Assembly (NCBI RefSeq): GCF_936270435.1
Contig: NZ_OW370567.1
Coordinates: 124,001 to 188,000 of the forward strand
Length of the DNA: 64,000 nt
From: Wolbachia endosymbiont of Oedothorax gibbosus
GTDB lineage: Bacteria > Pseudomonadota > Alphaproteobacteria > Rickettsiales > Anaplasmataceae
Reading direction: 5' to 3'
The translations under genes and the position numbers were made by a program. Under the pieces are notes generated by a model. That model ran no database searches and was not told the origin of the DNA. It was given only the letters and a program-made list of their open reading frames with translations. Shown here piece by piece: positions 30,642 to 39,822 of the stretch (its first letter is position 1; each line of letters begins with the position of its first letter).

Positions 30642-31217
30642 CTAAAGGTACTAGTGCTGGATAAGTGTCAGCATAATCAAGTATGCCACACTCAGTAATA
30701 CACCCTCCTTTTCTTATAACACAGCAATTGAGGCGACCATGATACATTGATAGCAAAGAAAAAAGACGTATTATACTTGTACCTCTATCTTTCATTTCCT
30801 CGAAAAGCTTTCTATCATTTATTAGTTTGTGCAAAATGTAATCCGTAGCAGGACTTGGTTTGCGAAAACGAAACATACTATTCTCTTCAAAAATGGCCTC
30901 AGCTAATTCGATAGACTTTTTATCCTCATCTATGAAAGCCTTTTCGTTTCTATTTAACTTTATGATCTCAGCTTTGCTATTGCTGCGTAGACTAGTTTGC
31001 CCTATTAACCTCTCAAATATTTCTGTATTCATATATATCCTATATTAATTAAAGTAAATATTAATAATGTTTACTTTTTAAATAAAAATAAATGAAAATT
31101 TTAATAAAAATTATAGCTTTTTTAATAGAATGAAAGTCTTTTTATATTTGTCTGAGCATTAAAGACCCCAGTTATGGATTAACCAACGAAGTAAAGCTGA
31201 GAAATACAGGGCTTTTT

Positions 31218-33092
31218 GTGTGCCGTAGAGACACAAGGAATGTTCAGGAAAGAGCAAACTAAGTGCGAAAGCTGCACAATAGATGAGGGTGGGCCCCTCG
31301 GAGCCGGTTTACAAGAGCAGGCTTCAAACAACCATAAGCTGCTTTGGTAAAGAGCCAAGGTAGTGAGCGTTATGGAAAAGGCGTAATTATGCGTCATGTG
31401 TGAAATAGAGAGATGAACGCAAGTGAACCACTGATTACACGTCGAAAGGTAATGCGATGATGTCAAAACCAGGGGAGAAAAAGTAACTTGGGATAAGCCT
31501 ATCGGGAACTTGTCTACTGGGTAGGTGGCATCCGGCATATAGGTGGCATGAACCTATTTCAGGCTATTGTGTGGAACTATGGGAACCTGTCGTTTCGATG
31601 ATAAGGGAGAAGTCCAAGGAGCTGAACTCTAAGGAAGAGAGTACTGATGCGAAAAACAGGGGCGGATTAGCTCGTAGTAGTGAAGAAGTTTTTGTAATGG
31701 AAATGGAGCGAAGGGGCTGAGTTATTTAGTTTTAATTATTTATCAACCGAAAGGGAAGAGTTAATGAATAAAACAAAATCTTTTGACATACCAAAGCAAC
31801 TGATTTGGAAAGCTTATAAACAAGTATCCAAAAACAGAGGTGCGGCAGGTGTAGATGAGGTCTCGATAACAAAGTTTGAAGAAAATCTAAAAGATAATCT
31901 ATACAAACTGTGGAATCGGATGTCATCCGGAAGTTATTTTCCAGAACCAGTAAAAGCTGTTGCGATACCAAAAGATACAGGAGGACAAAGAACTTTATGT
32001 GTTCCTTCAGTATTCGACAGGATAGGGCAAACAGCAGCTACTATGTATCTCGAACCGTTAGTAGAGCAGGAATTTCACGAAGATTCGTATGGTTATAGAC
32101 CAAACAAGTCTGCACTGGATGCGGTAAGTACAGCGTGTAAGAGATGTTGGAGAAGTGATTGGACGATAGATCTTGATATTTCTGGATTTTTCGACAATCT
32201 GGATCATGTGTTAGCACTGCAAACTATCAAGAAGCATACAGATTGCAAGTGGGTCATACTGTACGTGGAAAGGTGGATGAAAGCCCCGATTCAACTAGCA
32301 GATGGCAGTAAGGTAGTTAGGAATAAGGGAGTTCCACAAGGAGGTTCTGTAAGCCCAATCATTTCTAACATATTTATGCATCATGCATTTGATATGTGGA
32401 TGAGGCAAAACTACCCAACAATACCATTTGAGAGATATGTAGATGATGCAATGGTGCACTGTAAAACCCAGAGACAGGCAAAATTCATAAAAGACAAGAT
32501 CGAAGAAAGATTGGCTGAGTTTAAGCTAAAATTACATCCTGAAAAGACACAAATAGTGTACTGTAAGGATGACAATAGGAGAGATGAGTTTCCAATACAG
32601 AGCTTTGACTTTCTGGGTTACACGTTCAGACCTAGACTGGCAAAGAACAATAAAATAGGAAACTATTTTGTCTCATTTCTACCTGCAATTAGCAACAAAG
32701 CCAAGAAGAAGATCAACCAAACCATAAGGTCATGGAAAATACGTAGGCAAACATATACAACACTAGAGAAAATATCAAAGAAAATAAATCCTATAGTCCG
32801 AGGCTGGTATCAGTACTATGGCAGGTTTTATAAATCAGAGATGTATCCATCTCTCAGAAATGTAGAGTGGCACCTAGTAGGATGGGTCAGAGCCAAATAT
32901 AAGAAACTTCGAAATCATGGAAGACTAGCAAAGCAATTTCTAGCAAAAGTGAGAAAGAGGTCTCCAAATATTTTCTATCACTGGACACTAGGATTGGGAT
33001 CAAAAGGCTGAATAACGGGAGCTGTATAAATCGAGAGGTTTACGTACAGTTCTGCGAGAGACTGGTGGGGAAGTTCCGCCGGTCTACTCTCC
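31218..33092 (+). mobile_element. intact group II intron in IS982 copy 3
   Basis: It starts GTGTGCCGTAGAGACAC. Domain-I-type sequence extends to about 31740 and the maturase frame is whole. The domain V hairpin follows at about 33019-33053 (GAGCTGTATAAATCGAGAGG pairing with TTTACGTACAGTTC). The 3' end is CTACTCTCC with one or two bases uncertain. It is on the strand opposite to the IS982 transposase, so splicing would not restore the transposase message. Confidence 0.88.
31764..33011 (+). CDS. ltrA: group II intron reverse transcriptase/maturase
   Basis: This multifunctional protein copies the intron into DNA targets and helps it fold and splice. The 415-residue frame is complete: MNKTKSFDIPKQLIWKAYKQ start, RT motifs GAAGVDEVS, GYRPNKSALDAV, DLDISGFFDNLDH, GVPQGGSVSPIISNIFMHHA and the catalytic YVDD in ERYVDDAMVHC. 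The maturase region has FDFLGYTFRPR and IVRGWYQYYGRFY. YVDD replaces the more common YADD but keeps both Asp. No HNH endonuclease domain is present at the C-terminus, so integration probably relies on other nicks. The ATG at 31764 follows GGGAAGAG. Confidence 0.95.
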   Translation: MNKTKSFDIPKQLIWKAYKQVSKNRGAAGVDEVSITKFEENLKDNLYKLWNRMSSGSYFPEPVKAVAIPKDTGGQRTLCVPSVFDRIGQTAATMYLEPLVEQEFHEDSYGYRPNKSALDAVSTACKRCWRSDWTIDLDISGFFDNLDHVLALQTIKKHTDCKWVILYVERWMKAPIQLADGSKVVRNKGVPQGGSVSPIISNIFMHHAFDMWMRQNYPTIPFERYVDDAMVHCKTQRQAKFIKDKIEERLAEFKLKLHPEKTQIVYCKDDNRRDEFPIQSFDFLGYTFRPRLAKNNKIGNYFVSFLPAISNKAKKKINQTIRSWKIRRQTYTTLEKISKKINPIVRGWYQYYGRFYKSEMYPSLRNVEWHLVGWVRAKYKKLRNHGRLAKQFLAKVRKRSPNIFYHWTLGLGSKG

Positions 33093-33926
33093 CGATTGCA
33101 TTGAATAAGAAATGAGGGTAGAAAAAATATGTACCAAGAAATTTACTGTGGATCTATGCCGAGTGTGCTCAAGTTCAAATTTGTTTTTTAGGCAGCCAAA
33201 AACCGTTTCAACAATCGATCTTTTCCCTAGTAAAATCTTCTCTTTCAGCGAAATCAGTGCATTTTTCATACCTTTTTTCACTTTAGTGACGAGTTTTAGA
33301 CCTCTATCGAATAGTTTCTCAAAGAGCTCTTTCTTTATATAGCCCTTATCTCCAAACAAAAGTCCAGTTAGTTTTTTGGTTAGAGTTGGTACAGGTTTTC
33401 TGTCATCGACGTTACCTCTGGTTAGCGTAACACCTTGAATTTCACCTATTTCATTGATTACTACATGTAATTTAAAACCAAAAAACCAGCCGTAAGTATT
33501 CTTTCCTAACTCTGCTAATCCTTTGAAAACCTTATTTCTTGAGATTCTTTTTCGATGGCATACTGCTATTGAAGTAGAATCTATGTAGGAAATCCCGGTC
33601 ATTTTTGCTTGTTCACAAAACCATTGCAAAAGTAATGCTAAATACCACAAAACTCGCGGCTTTAAGGCAATAAATCTGTGATATGAAGGCAGCTTTGAAA
33701 ACTCTGATCTATAGAATAACTGAAGATAACAAAGATAAAAAGCCTTGAAGTTTTTACATGGTGATTTATGGTATAATAGGATTATGGTTAGAATTTCTGA
33801 GTGCGCTATTTCTGGTACTCTGGTTGGTTTTTTGCCGTTTGATAAGAACCTATTTGCAAAATTATCATCTACCGCACGACAAAAATCCTCGACGCAACAG
33901 TACAGTTCTGTAATATCTTTCTTCAT
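33084..33926 (-). pseudogene. IS982-family transposase (copy 3), 3' end cut by the intron
   Basis: It keeps residues 1 to about 277 and all three catalytic acids. The last about 13 residues (KKPCISQLYFVG) are replaced by Gly-Glu from the intron. Because the intron is antisense it cannot be spliced from this message. Activity may be lost or merely reduced. One base before the ATG differs from copies 1, 2, 4 and 6 (TTACACATG against TTACCCATG) and is shared with copy 5. Confidence 0.88.
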
Positions 33927-34119
33927 GTGTAACCTCTTATTATTACTAAAATACTCGAGTTTACCCTGTTTCCCTCTTCTTAGTTATACTTTTATCTATT
34001 TTCTAATCCATAACTGAGGTTTAAAGAGGTTTGATTGGTGTGATACGTTTTCTATCGCGCCTGGCTGCAGTGCTCAGCGTCAAGATCTGATGAACAATGT
34101 TCGCTTGCCAGCTTTCGCT

Positions 34120-36786
34120 TCAATATTTGCACAATTGTCCCTGCATAACTTGCTTCAAAATTTCCTCCTGTTGCTGAGTGTGAACACTAGCATAACCACA
34201 TGCAGGAGATGCAGCAGCAGGTCTTGCGATACACTTAGGTCTTTTTGCTTGAATATTGAGGTCAGATAACACCTCGTCTATCAATGGGTTGACAAAAAAC
34301 CATCCTCCCATATTTTTTGGTTCTTCTTGACACCATATAATTTCAGCGTTCTTATACTTTTCAAGTTCATTACTTAGTTTATCTGCAGGAAACGGATAGA
34401 ATTGTTCTAAACGTATTACTGCTATATTGTTTATTTTTTGTGCTTCACATACTTCAATTATGTCGTAGTAAACTTTACCACTGCATATTACAACTTTACG
34501 TATTTTATCATTTGGAACCAAATCTGTTCTATATTCTGGAATCACCGTGAGGAATTTTCCTTCAAAGTCAGATAAATTAGAAACTGCTCTTTTATGACGC
34601 AGTAGCGATTTAGGTGTAAACACTACCAGAGGCTTACGAAAGTCTCTATGCATTTGTCTGCGTAAGACATGGAAGTAATTTGCCGGAGTGGAACAATTAA
34701 CTACCTGCATATTATCTTCTGCGCAGAGTTGCAAAAACCTCTCTATACGCGCGGAGCTATGCTCAGGTCCCTGTCCTTCATAACCATGAGGCAACAATAA
34801 AACTAGAACACTTGATCGCAGCCACTTTGTTTCTGCAGATGCGATAAACTGGTCGATCATAATTTGCGCACCGTTTGCAAAGTCACCAAATTGTCCTTCC
34901 CAGAGCACTAGTGAATACGGAGAATCAAGACTATATCCATATTCAAATCCCATTACAGCATACTCAGATAGTGCGCTATCTATGACCTCAAAGTGAGCTT
35001 GCTTTTCATTTATATTGTTTAGCGGAATAAACGCTTCTTCTGTTACCTGATCAACGAGCCTTGAGTGACGGTGCGAGAAAGTTCCACGTCCAGAATCTTG
35101 TCCTGATAAACGCACTCCTATTCCTTCTGTGAGCAGTGATGCAAATGCAAGACTTTCAGCAGTTGCCCAGTCTATGTTGCTACCAGAATTTATACTATCT
35201 ATTCTGCCATCAAGTATTTTTCTAACCTTATTATTAATGTTAAAGCTACTTGGAATATTGCTATTTATATGCACACCTAATTTTTTCAACTCATTCGGCG
35301 GAACACCAGAATCTGTATAGTATTCGCTCAAATCGTTCAACCTTGCCCTTTTTAATTTTGACCACACTCCACCGAACCAGTCAGCTTTTTTTGGAGTGTA
35401 AGTCACTGATTCAGCAAGGCTTTCATCTAATTTTGCCCTGAACTCACTGCGCAATTTATTTACTTCATCGCCATCTAATACTTTCTCTGCAGTCAATTTT
35501 TCTTCATACAATGTTCCAGGAGTTTTATGTTTTGATATCAGCTTATACATAAGTGGCTGAGTGAAATTCGGTTCATCACCTTCATTATGGCCGTATTTGC
35601 GGTAGCATATTATATCAATCACTACGTCCTTTTTAAATTTCTGCCTATATTCCATCGCCAAACTCGCAACAAAACTCACAGCTTCCGGGTTATCTCCATT
35701 AACATGAAACACTGGGGCTTCTATTGATTTTGCTATGTCAGTGCAATAAAAAGAGGATCGTGCGCAGCATGGGTTAGCAGTAAAACCAACTTGATTGTTT
35801 ATAACAATGTGCACAATACCACCCACTTTATAACCTTCAATGTTGCTTAGGCTCAAGGTCTCGGCAACGACACCTTGACCGATGAAAGCCGCATCACCAT
35901 GAATTGATATTCCAAGCACGGATCTCATATTTTGTTTTGCCCTCACTCTCCCAGCTAAAACCGGATTAACCGCTTCAAGATGAGATGGATTAGGGCATAA
36001 ACTTAAATGTATTTTTTTACCACCAGCAAGTGCTCGATCAGAAGAATAACCAAGGTGATATTTAACATCACCAGACACCTCAAGACCACTTGGATATGCA
36101 AGATTGCCTTGAAATTCAGATAGCATTGCCGCATATTCTTTGCCCATAACTTTGGTTAGAACATTGAGTCGTCCGCGGTGAGCCATGCCAAGGACTATTT
36201 CTTTAATACCACAAACCGTAGAATCACTAATGATTTTTTCAATTGCAACGATAGCTGATTCCCCACCTTCGATAGAAAAACGCTTATATCCAGGAAATTT
36301 CATATGGAGAAATTGCTCGAACATCTCAGATTCGACCAAGTGCCTCAGTATTTCTTTTTTGTCTTGTGAACTCAGCGTATAGGTTTGATTTTCAATTTTT
36401 TCTTGCAGCCACATTCTCTCTTCGTAAGAGGAAATATGCATAAATTCAAAACCGATATTCTTGCAATAAATATCTCTATAGATTCCAGTGTCACCCGTAG
36501 GAGAGATATTCAAATATTTCTGATAATCTATTTCTTGATTTTCATTTGGTGACAATGGGTTTAAGTCTGCAAAAAAGTGACCATAAGATCTGAAGAAATT
36601 TGCTACTGAATCATCCACCTTAGTTGCATGTTGTGCACCGCAAGACTCCGCTTTATTAACTTCTAAATTGCTTGAAAAAATTCTATACCAATCTTCCCCG
36701 ATTGATTTATCGCCCTGCAGATAACGGCTATACATTTCTTCCACAAATTCTGCATTATCACCATAAAGGCAGCTTAAATTCGACAT
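34120..36786 (-). CDS. sucA: 2-oxoglutarate dehydrogenase E1 component
   Basis: SucA decarboxylates 2-oxoglutarate with thiamine diphosphate and passes the succinyl group to SucB in the TCA cycle. I choose the ATG at 36786 (MSNLSCLYGDNAEFVEEMYS), giving 888 residues; the seven codons upstream are not conserved-looking. Landmarks are GMAHRGRLNVLTKVMGKE, HLGYSSDR, the ThDP motif starting HGDAAFIGQGVVAETL, YRKYGHNEGDEPNFTQP, and near the C-terminus FSHRHSRL and CQEEPKNMGGW. All are intact. It lies downstream of the ankyrin genes on the same strand, with only 77 bp between, but a functional link is unlikely. Confidence 0.98.
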   Translation of the reverse strand: MSNLSCLYGDNAEFVEEMYSRYLQGDKSIGEDWYRIFSSNLEVNKAESCGAQHATKVDDSVANFFRSYGHFFADLNPLSPNENQEIDYQKYLNISPTGDTGIYRDIYCKNIGFEFMHISSYEERMWLQEKIENQTYTLSSQDKKEILRHLVESEMFEQFLHMKFPGYKRFSIEGGESAIVAIEKIISDSTVCGIKEIVLGMAHRGRLNVLTKVMGKEYAAMLSEFQGNLAYPSGLEVSGDVKYHLGYSSDRALAGGKKIHLSLCPNPSHLEAVNPVLAGRVRAKQNMRSVLGISIHGDAAFIGQGVVAETLSLSNIEGYKVGGIVHIVINNQVGFTANPCCARSSFYCTDIAKSIEAPVFHVNGDNPEAVSFVASLAMEYRQKFKKDVVIDIICYRKYGHNEGDEPNFTQPLMYKLISKHKTPGTLYEEKLTAEKVLDGDEVNKLRSEFRAKLDESLAESVTYTPKKADWFGGVWSKLKRARLNDLSEYYTDSGVPPNELKKLGVHINSNIPSSFNINNKVRKILDGRIDSINSGSNIDWATAESLAFASLLTEGIGVRLSGQDSGRGTFSHRHSRLVDQVTEEAFIPLNNINEKQAHFEVIDSALSEYAVMGFEYGYSLDSPYSLVLWEGQFGDFANGAQIMIDQFIASAETKWLRSSVLVLLLPHGYEGQGPEHSSARIERFLQLCAEDNMQVVNCSTPANYFHVLRRQMHRDFRKPLVVFTPKSLLRHKRAVSNLSDFEGKFLTVIPEYRTDLVPNDKIRKVVICSGKVYYDIIEVCEAQKINNIAVIRLEQFYPFPADKLSNELEKYKNAEIIWCQEEPKNMGGWFFVNPLIDEVLSDLNIQAKRPKCIARPAAASPACGYASVHTQQQEEILKQVMQGQLCKY

Positions 36787-36863
36787 AATTACTATATAAG
36801 ATATCAAACACTTATAAGTATAACTTAAGTTTTTTAAAAAAGAACTCCTTTAGTCTCTAATTA

Positions 36864-38339
36864 TTAAGTTGCATTCACTTGCGATTTCTGACTATTGAGA
36901 AACTCTGCCCTTGCTTCAATAAACTCAGTTGAGGGTCCTGGTGAAAAAAATAGAGTTTTTATTGCGTAGTACGCACAACATAATGCAACAGCAGCCATAA
37001 CTGCTGCAAGAGTAGAACACCAAACTTTACCTATGTATGCGTCCGCAACCCCAGAAATCAAGGCAATACTACCCGCTGTAGTTAATAGCGTAACAGCCCC
37101 AAGCGAGGTTGCTTTATTATAATCAATAGCACCAAATAGTTTTCCAACACCACTGTAAAGAGAAACAAGATCTATTGGCTTTTTGCCACCTTTATCCTTC
37201 AAGTCTGGATCAGCCCCCCTCCTCAAAAGCAATTTTGCAATTTCAACACTACCATCTCTGTAATACTTGCTACACAAGTAATGTAACGATGCCCTACCCA
37301 GATCATCCTGCATATTAGGGTTAGCACCTTTATCCAAAAGCAATTCTACAGCTTTATAACGATCGTCTATTCTATAGCTATCAATAATATAATAGAATAG
37401 TGATCTGCCTTTTTGATCTTTTACATCAGGATTTGCATCATGTTCCAAGAGTAGCTCTACAATGCTATCATGCCCTTTAGAGCACGCTTCATACAATAGA
37501 GATTCACCATGTTCATTTTTTATATTAGGATCAGCACCATGCTCCAAGAGCAGTTTCACAATGTTATCACGCCCTTCAGAACACGCTTTACATAATAGAG
37601 ATTGAACACGTTCACTTTTTATATCAGAACTAGCACTATGCTCCAAGAGCAGTTTTACAATGTCATCACGTTTTTCAGAATAAGCTTTATATAATAGAGA
37701 CTCACCGCATTTATTTTGTATATAGGGATTTGCACCTCTTTTGAGAAGCAGCTTCACAATTTCAACACAATCGTGACTTTTATCTTCAAATAAGTAATGC
37801 AACAGTGTTTTACCTTGACTATCTTTTGCATTAGGGTCAGCACCTTTGTCTAAAAGTAATTCAGTAACTTTGTGACAAAAAACACCATCCCTGTTGGTAA
37901 TATAGTGTAATGGTGATTTGCCTTCTCGGTTTCTTGTATTAGGATCAGCACCATGCTTCAAAAGTAAGTCTATGGCTTTAATCCTTAACTCATGTTTATA
38001 ACTTGTATGCCCAAGCGCGAAGTTTAATGGCATATTGCCACCAGTACCTTCTGTATTCAAATAGTTAAATTTATCATCATTTTTTACTGTCTCTAGCAAC
38101 AACTTCAAAAAATCCAGTTTATCGTCGTCAATGGCTGATATTACAAGGTCCGAAAAAACTTTTGCCTGATCTTGGTAATCTTCAGTAAGCAATTTGCATG
38201 CTTCTATTTTTTTCGAGAGTTTCTCTATTGTAAAATTGTTCTTATACAATTTATTAAGTTGTTGTTTAGCTTGTTCATAAACCTCATGCTCAGAAAGACT
38301 CACTATTCCCAAGATTTTTAAAGCTTCTTCTTCGTTCAT
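36864..38339 (-). CDS. ankyrin-repeat protein with C-terminal membrane segments, 491 aa
   Basis: About nine ankyrin repeats run from residue 95 to 400, each with the pattern GxTPLHxA...VxLLLxxGADPN in diverged form (for example VKLLLEHGADPNIKNEHGES and ELLLDKGANPNMQDDLGRAS). The N-terminal 90 residues (MNEEEALKILGIVSLSEHEV) are a helical leader. Two hydrophobic stretches follow the repeats (VTLLTTAGSIALISGVADAY; LAAVMAAVALCCAYYAI), then a conserved tail STEFIEARAEFLNSQKS. It is a tandem paralogue of 38413-39372, sharing leader and tail but with more repeats. Ankyrin proteins bind protein partners; a host target is plausible but not shown. Confidence 0.93.
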   Translation of the reverse strand: MNEEEALKILGIVSLSEHEVYEQAKQQLNKLYKNNFTIEKLSKKIEACKLLTEDYQDQAKVFSDLVISAIDDDKLDFLKLLLETVKNDDKFNYLNTEGTGGNMPLNFALGHTSYKHELRIKAIDLLLKHGADPNTRNREGKSPLHYITNRDGVFCHKVTELLLDKGADPNAKDSQGKTLLHYLFEDKSHDCVEIVKLLLKRGANPYIQNKCGESLLYKAYSEKRDDIVKLLLEHSASSDIKSERVQSLLCKACSEGRDNIVKLLLEHGADPNIKNEHGESLLYEACSKGHDSIVELLLEHDANPDVKDQKGRSLFYYIIDSYRIDDRYKAVELLLDKGANPNMQDDLGRASLHYLCSKYYRDGSVEIAKLLLRRGADPDLKDKGGKKPIDLVSLYSGVGKLFGAIDYNKATSLGAVTLLTTAGSIALISGVADAYIGKVWCSTLAAVMAAVALCCAYYAIKTLFFSPGPSTEFIEARAEFLNSQKSQVNAT

Positions 38340-38377
38340 GGCAATTATCCCTTACTAATAATAAACTATGCTTAAGT

Positions 38378-38420
38378 ATAACCCAAAATTTCAAAAAGCA
38401 AAGCTTTTTATGTCAAACTG
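38378..38420. repeat. 43-bp direct repeat between the ankyrin genes, copy 1, with hairpin
   Basis: The unit starts ATAACCCAAAATTTC and contains a hairpin AAAAAGC-AAA-GCTTTTT (38393-38409) that could act as a terminator in either direction. The identical unit recurs at 39407-39449, where it sits upstream of the second ankyrin gene. It belongs to the 3' end of each ankyrin unit. Confidence 0.7.
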
Positions 38421-39372
38421 CACCTGCTGATTTCTGACTATTAAGAAACTCTGCCCTAGCTTCAGTGAATTCAGTTGAGGGTTTTGAAAAAAATGCAGTT
38501 TTTATTGCGCAGTACGCACAAAATAATGCGCAAGCAGCCGTACCTGTTGCAAGGATAATAAATCCAATTTTATCTGCTTTTCTGAAATTTCCAACTGTGG
38601 CTTCAAGTGCACAGCTGATACTAAAAAGCGAAGAAATCACTACACCACCAGAGTATAGTAACACCTTATTACGATCAACGGCACCAAATAACTGCCCAAC
38701 TTTACTGTCGTGTTTAGCATAATCTACTGGTCTTTTATTGTAATTATCTTTTAAGTCTGGGTTAGCCCCTTTCCTTAAAAGCAATTTTGCAATTCCAACA
38801 CGACCACGGGCACAATCATTAAGGTAACTATGATCCTCGCATAAGTAATGCAACAGTGTTTTACCTTGGTTATCTCTTGCATTAGGATCAACTTTGTACT
38901 CTAAGAGAGATTCAGTAACTTTGCAGCAAAAAACACCATCTCTATTGTTAACAACGCAGTGTAATGATGATTGCCCTGCTCGATCTTGTGCATTAGGATT
39001 AGCACCATATTTTAAAAGCAAATCTATGATCTGAGCTCTTAACCCTAACTTACATCCAAGTGTATTCCCAAGTGCGAAGTTCAATGGCATACTGCCATTA
39101 GTGCTTTCTGTATTTAAATAATCAAATTTATCATCATTTTTTACTGTCTCTAGTAACAATCCCAAAAAATCTAGCTTATTACTGTCAATGGCTGATATTA
39201 CAAGATCCGAAAAAGCTTCTGCTTGACTATCGGTAAGCGATTTATATGCCTCGATCTGCGTTTTTAATACATCTGAGTTTTTTTCACTATCAAATAATTT
39301 CTTTCTGGCTTTAGAGATAACGTCATGGCTATCTGTTAGTTCCAAAATTTTTAAAGCTTCCTCTCTATTCAT
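38413..39372 (-). CDS. ankyrin-repeat protein with C-terminal membrane segments, 319 aa
   Basis: I prefer the ATG at 39372 (MNREEALKILELTDSHDV), which aligns with the start of the neighbouring paralogue; a frame extending 17 codons upstream is probably not translated. It has the same leader, four or five ankyrin repeats (IDLLLKYGANPNAQDRAGQS; LLRKGANPDLKDNYNKRP), two hydrophobic segments (VVISSLFSISCALEATVG; IILATGTAACALFCAYCAI) and the tail STEFTEARAEFLNSQKSAGAV. It differs from the 491-residue copy mainly by loss or gain of central repeats. The two genes are 73 bp apart on the same strand and arose by tandem duplication. Confidence 0.92.
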   Translation of the reverse strand: MNREEALKILELTDSHDVISKARKKLFDSEKNSDVLKTQIEAYKSLTDSQAEAFSDLVISAIDSNKLDFLGLLLETVKNDDKFDYLNTESTNGSMPLNFALGNTLGCKLGLRAQIIDLLLKYGANPNAQDRAGQSSLHCVVNNRDGVFCCKVTESLLEYKVDPNARDNQGKTLLHYLCEDHSYLNDCARGRVGIAKLLLRKGANPDLKDNYNKRPVDYAKHDSKVGQLFGAVDRNKVLLYSGGVVISSLFSISCALEATVGNFRKADKIGFIILATGTAACALFCAYCAIKTAFFSKPSTEFTEARAEFLNSQKSAGAV

Positions 39373-39406
39373 AATAAATTCCCTACTGAAATATCTTAAG
39401 TTAATT

Positions 39407-39449
39407 ATAACCCAAAATTTCAAAAAGCAAAGCTTTTTATGTCAAACTG
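39407..39449. repeat. 43-bp direct repeat, copy 2, with relic of a third ankyrin tail
   Basis: Same 43-bp unit as 38378-38420, with the hairpin at 39422-39438. Directly beyond it the minus strand reads Ser-Thr-Gly-Thr-Val-stop (39442-39459), which parallels the Ser-Ala-Gly-Ala-Val-stop end of the 319-residue protein. Only this stub remains before the palindromic repeat block begins. Confidence 0.5.
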
Positions 39450-39459
39450 TGCCTGTTGA

Positions 39460-39822
39460 GCAATTCCATAACTGTACGAACATTCATTTTTGAAGGTAAA
39501 TTGCACAACAGATGATGTCATTCCAGTGCTTGACACACAACTGTACGAACATTGTGATTTTGGCCCATCAGGAGGGTGTCATCCCAGTCTGGGATCCAGG
39601 AATTTTATTAAGTTGGCAAGCATAAAAATAGCTGTTTTATGTTAAAACACAACGTTTTAATGATTATGGAAAGGCTGGATCCCAGTGTCTGGGCACTGGC
39701 CCACTGGTGGCCCAAACTACAACGTTCGTACAGTTGTGTGTGTCTTCCCGGTGGAGATTGCTCTCAAAATCATAATGCTCATGCAGTTGCGTGCTCGGCT
39801 AATTAACAGAAAAATCTATAAT
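39460..39822. repeat. compound dispersed palindromic repeat
   Basis: No gene is seen. The block repeats the piece order of 18740-18955: GTACGAACATTC start, GTCATTCCAGTG, GGATCCCAGTGTCTGGGCAC, GCCCACTGGTGGCCCAAAC, ACGTTCGTACAGTTGTG. It then adds CGGTGGAGATTGCTCTC, which is shared inverted with 3270-3400. It fills the space between the ankyrin stub and the SCO1-like gene. Confidence 0.7.

Larger units (their letters stand above)
29258..31032 (-). pseudogene. unknown Wolbachia gene split by IS982
   Basis: The two halves are 31032-30642 (MNTEIFERLIGQTSLRSNSK ... DTYPALVPL) and 29660-29258 (EDFILIEPSSYLEYTVLDND ... SEAQQHCSI). Removing the 981-bp IS982 and one CTAAA duplication restores a single frame of 262 residues, with Leu-Glu-Asp at the join, so the gene was intact when hit. 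I do not recognise a family. It is soluble and rich in Leu, Glu and Lys, with a Cys pair in LNCCVIRKGGC and a polar tail. The first half could still be translated, with a few IS-encoded residues at its end. Confidence 0.8.
31165..34020 (-). mobile_element. IS982-family element, copy 3, interrupted by a group II intron
   Basis: The outer ends are intact with a 6-bp duplication TTAAAG. About 53 bp inside the left end the element is interrupted by 1875 bp of group II intron (31218-33092). The two IS parts join exactly (CAGGGCTTTTT then CGATTGCATTG). It lies between the promoter side of the split unknown gene and the 3' end of sucA. Confidence 0.93.
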
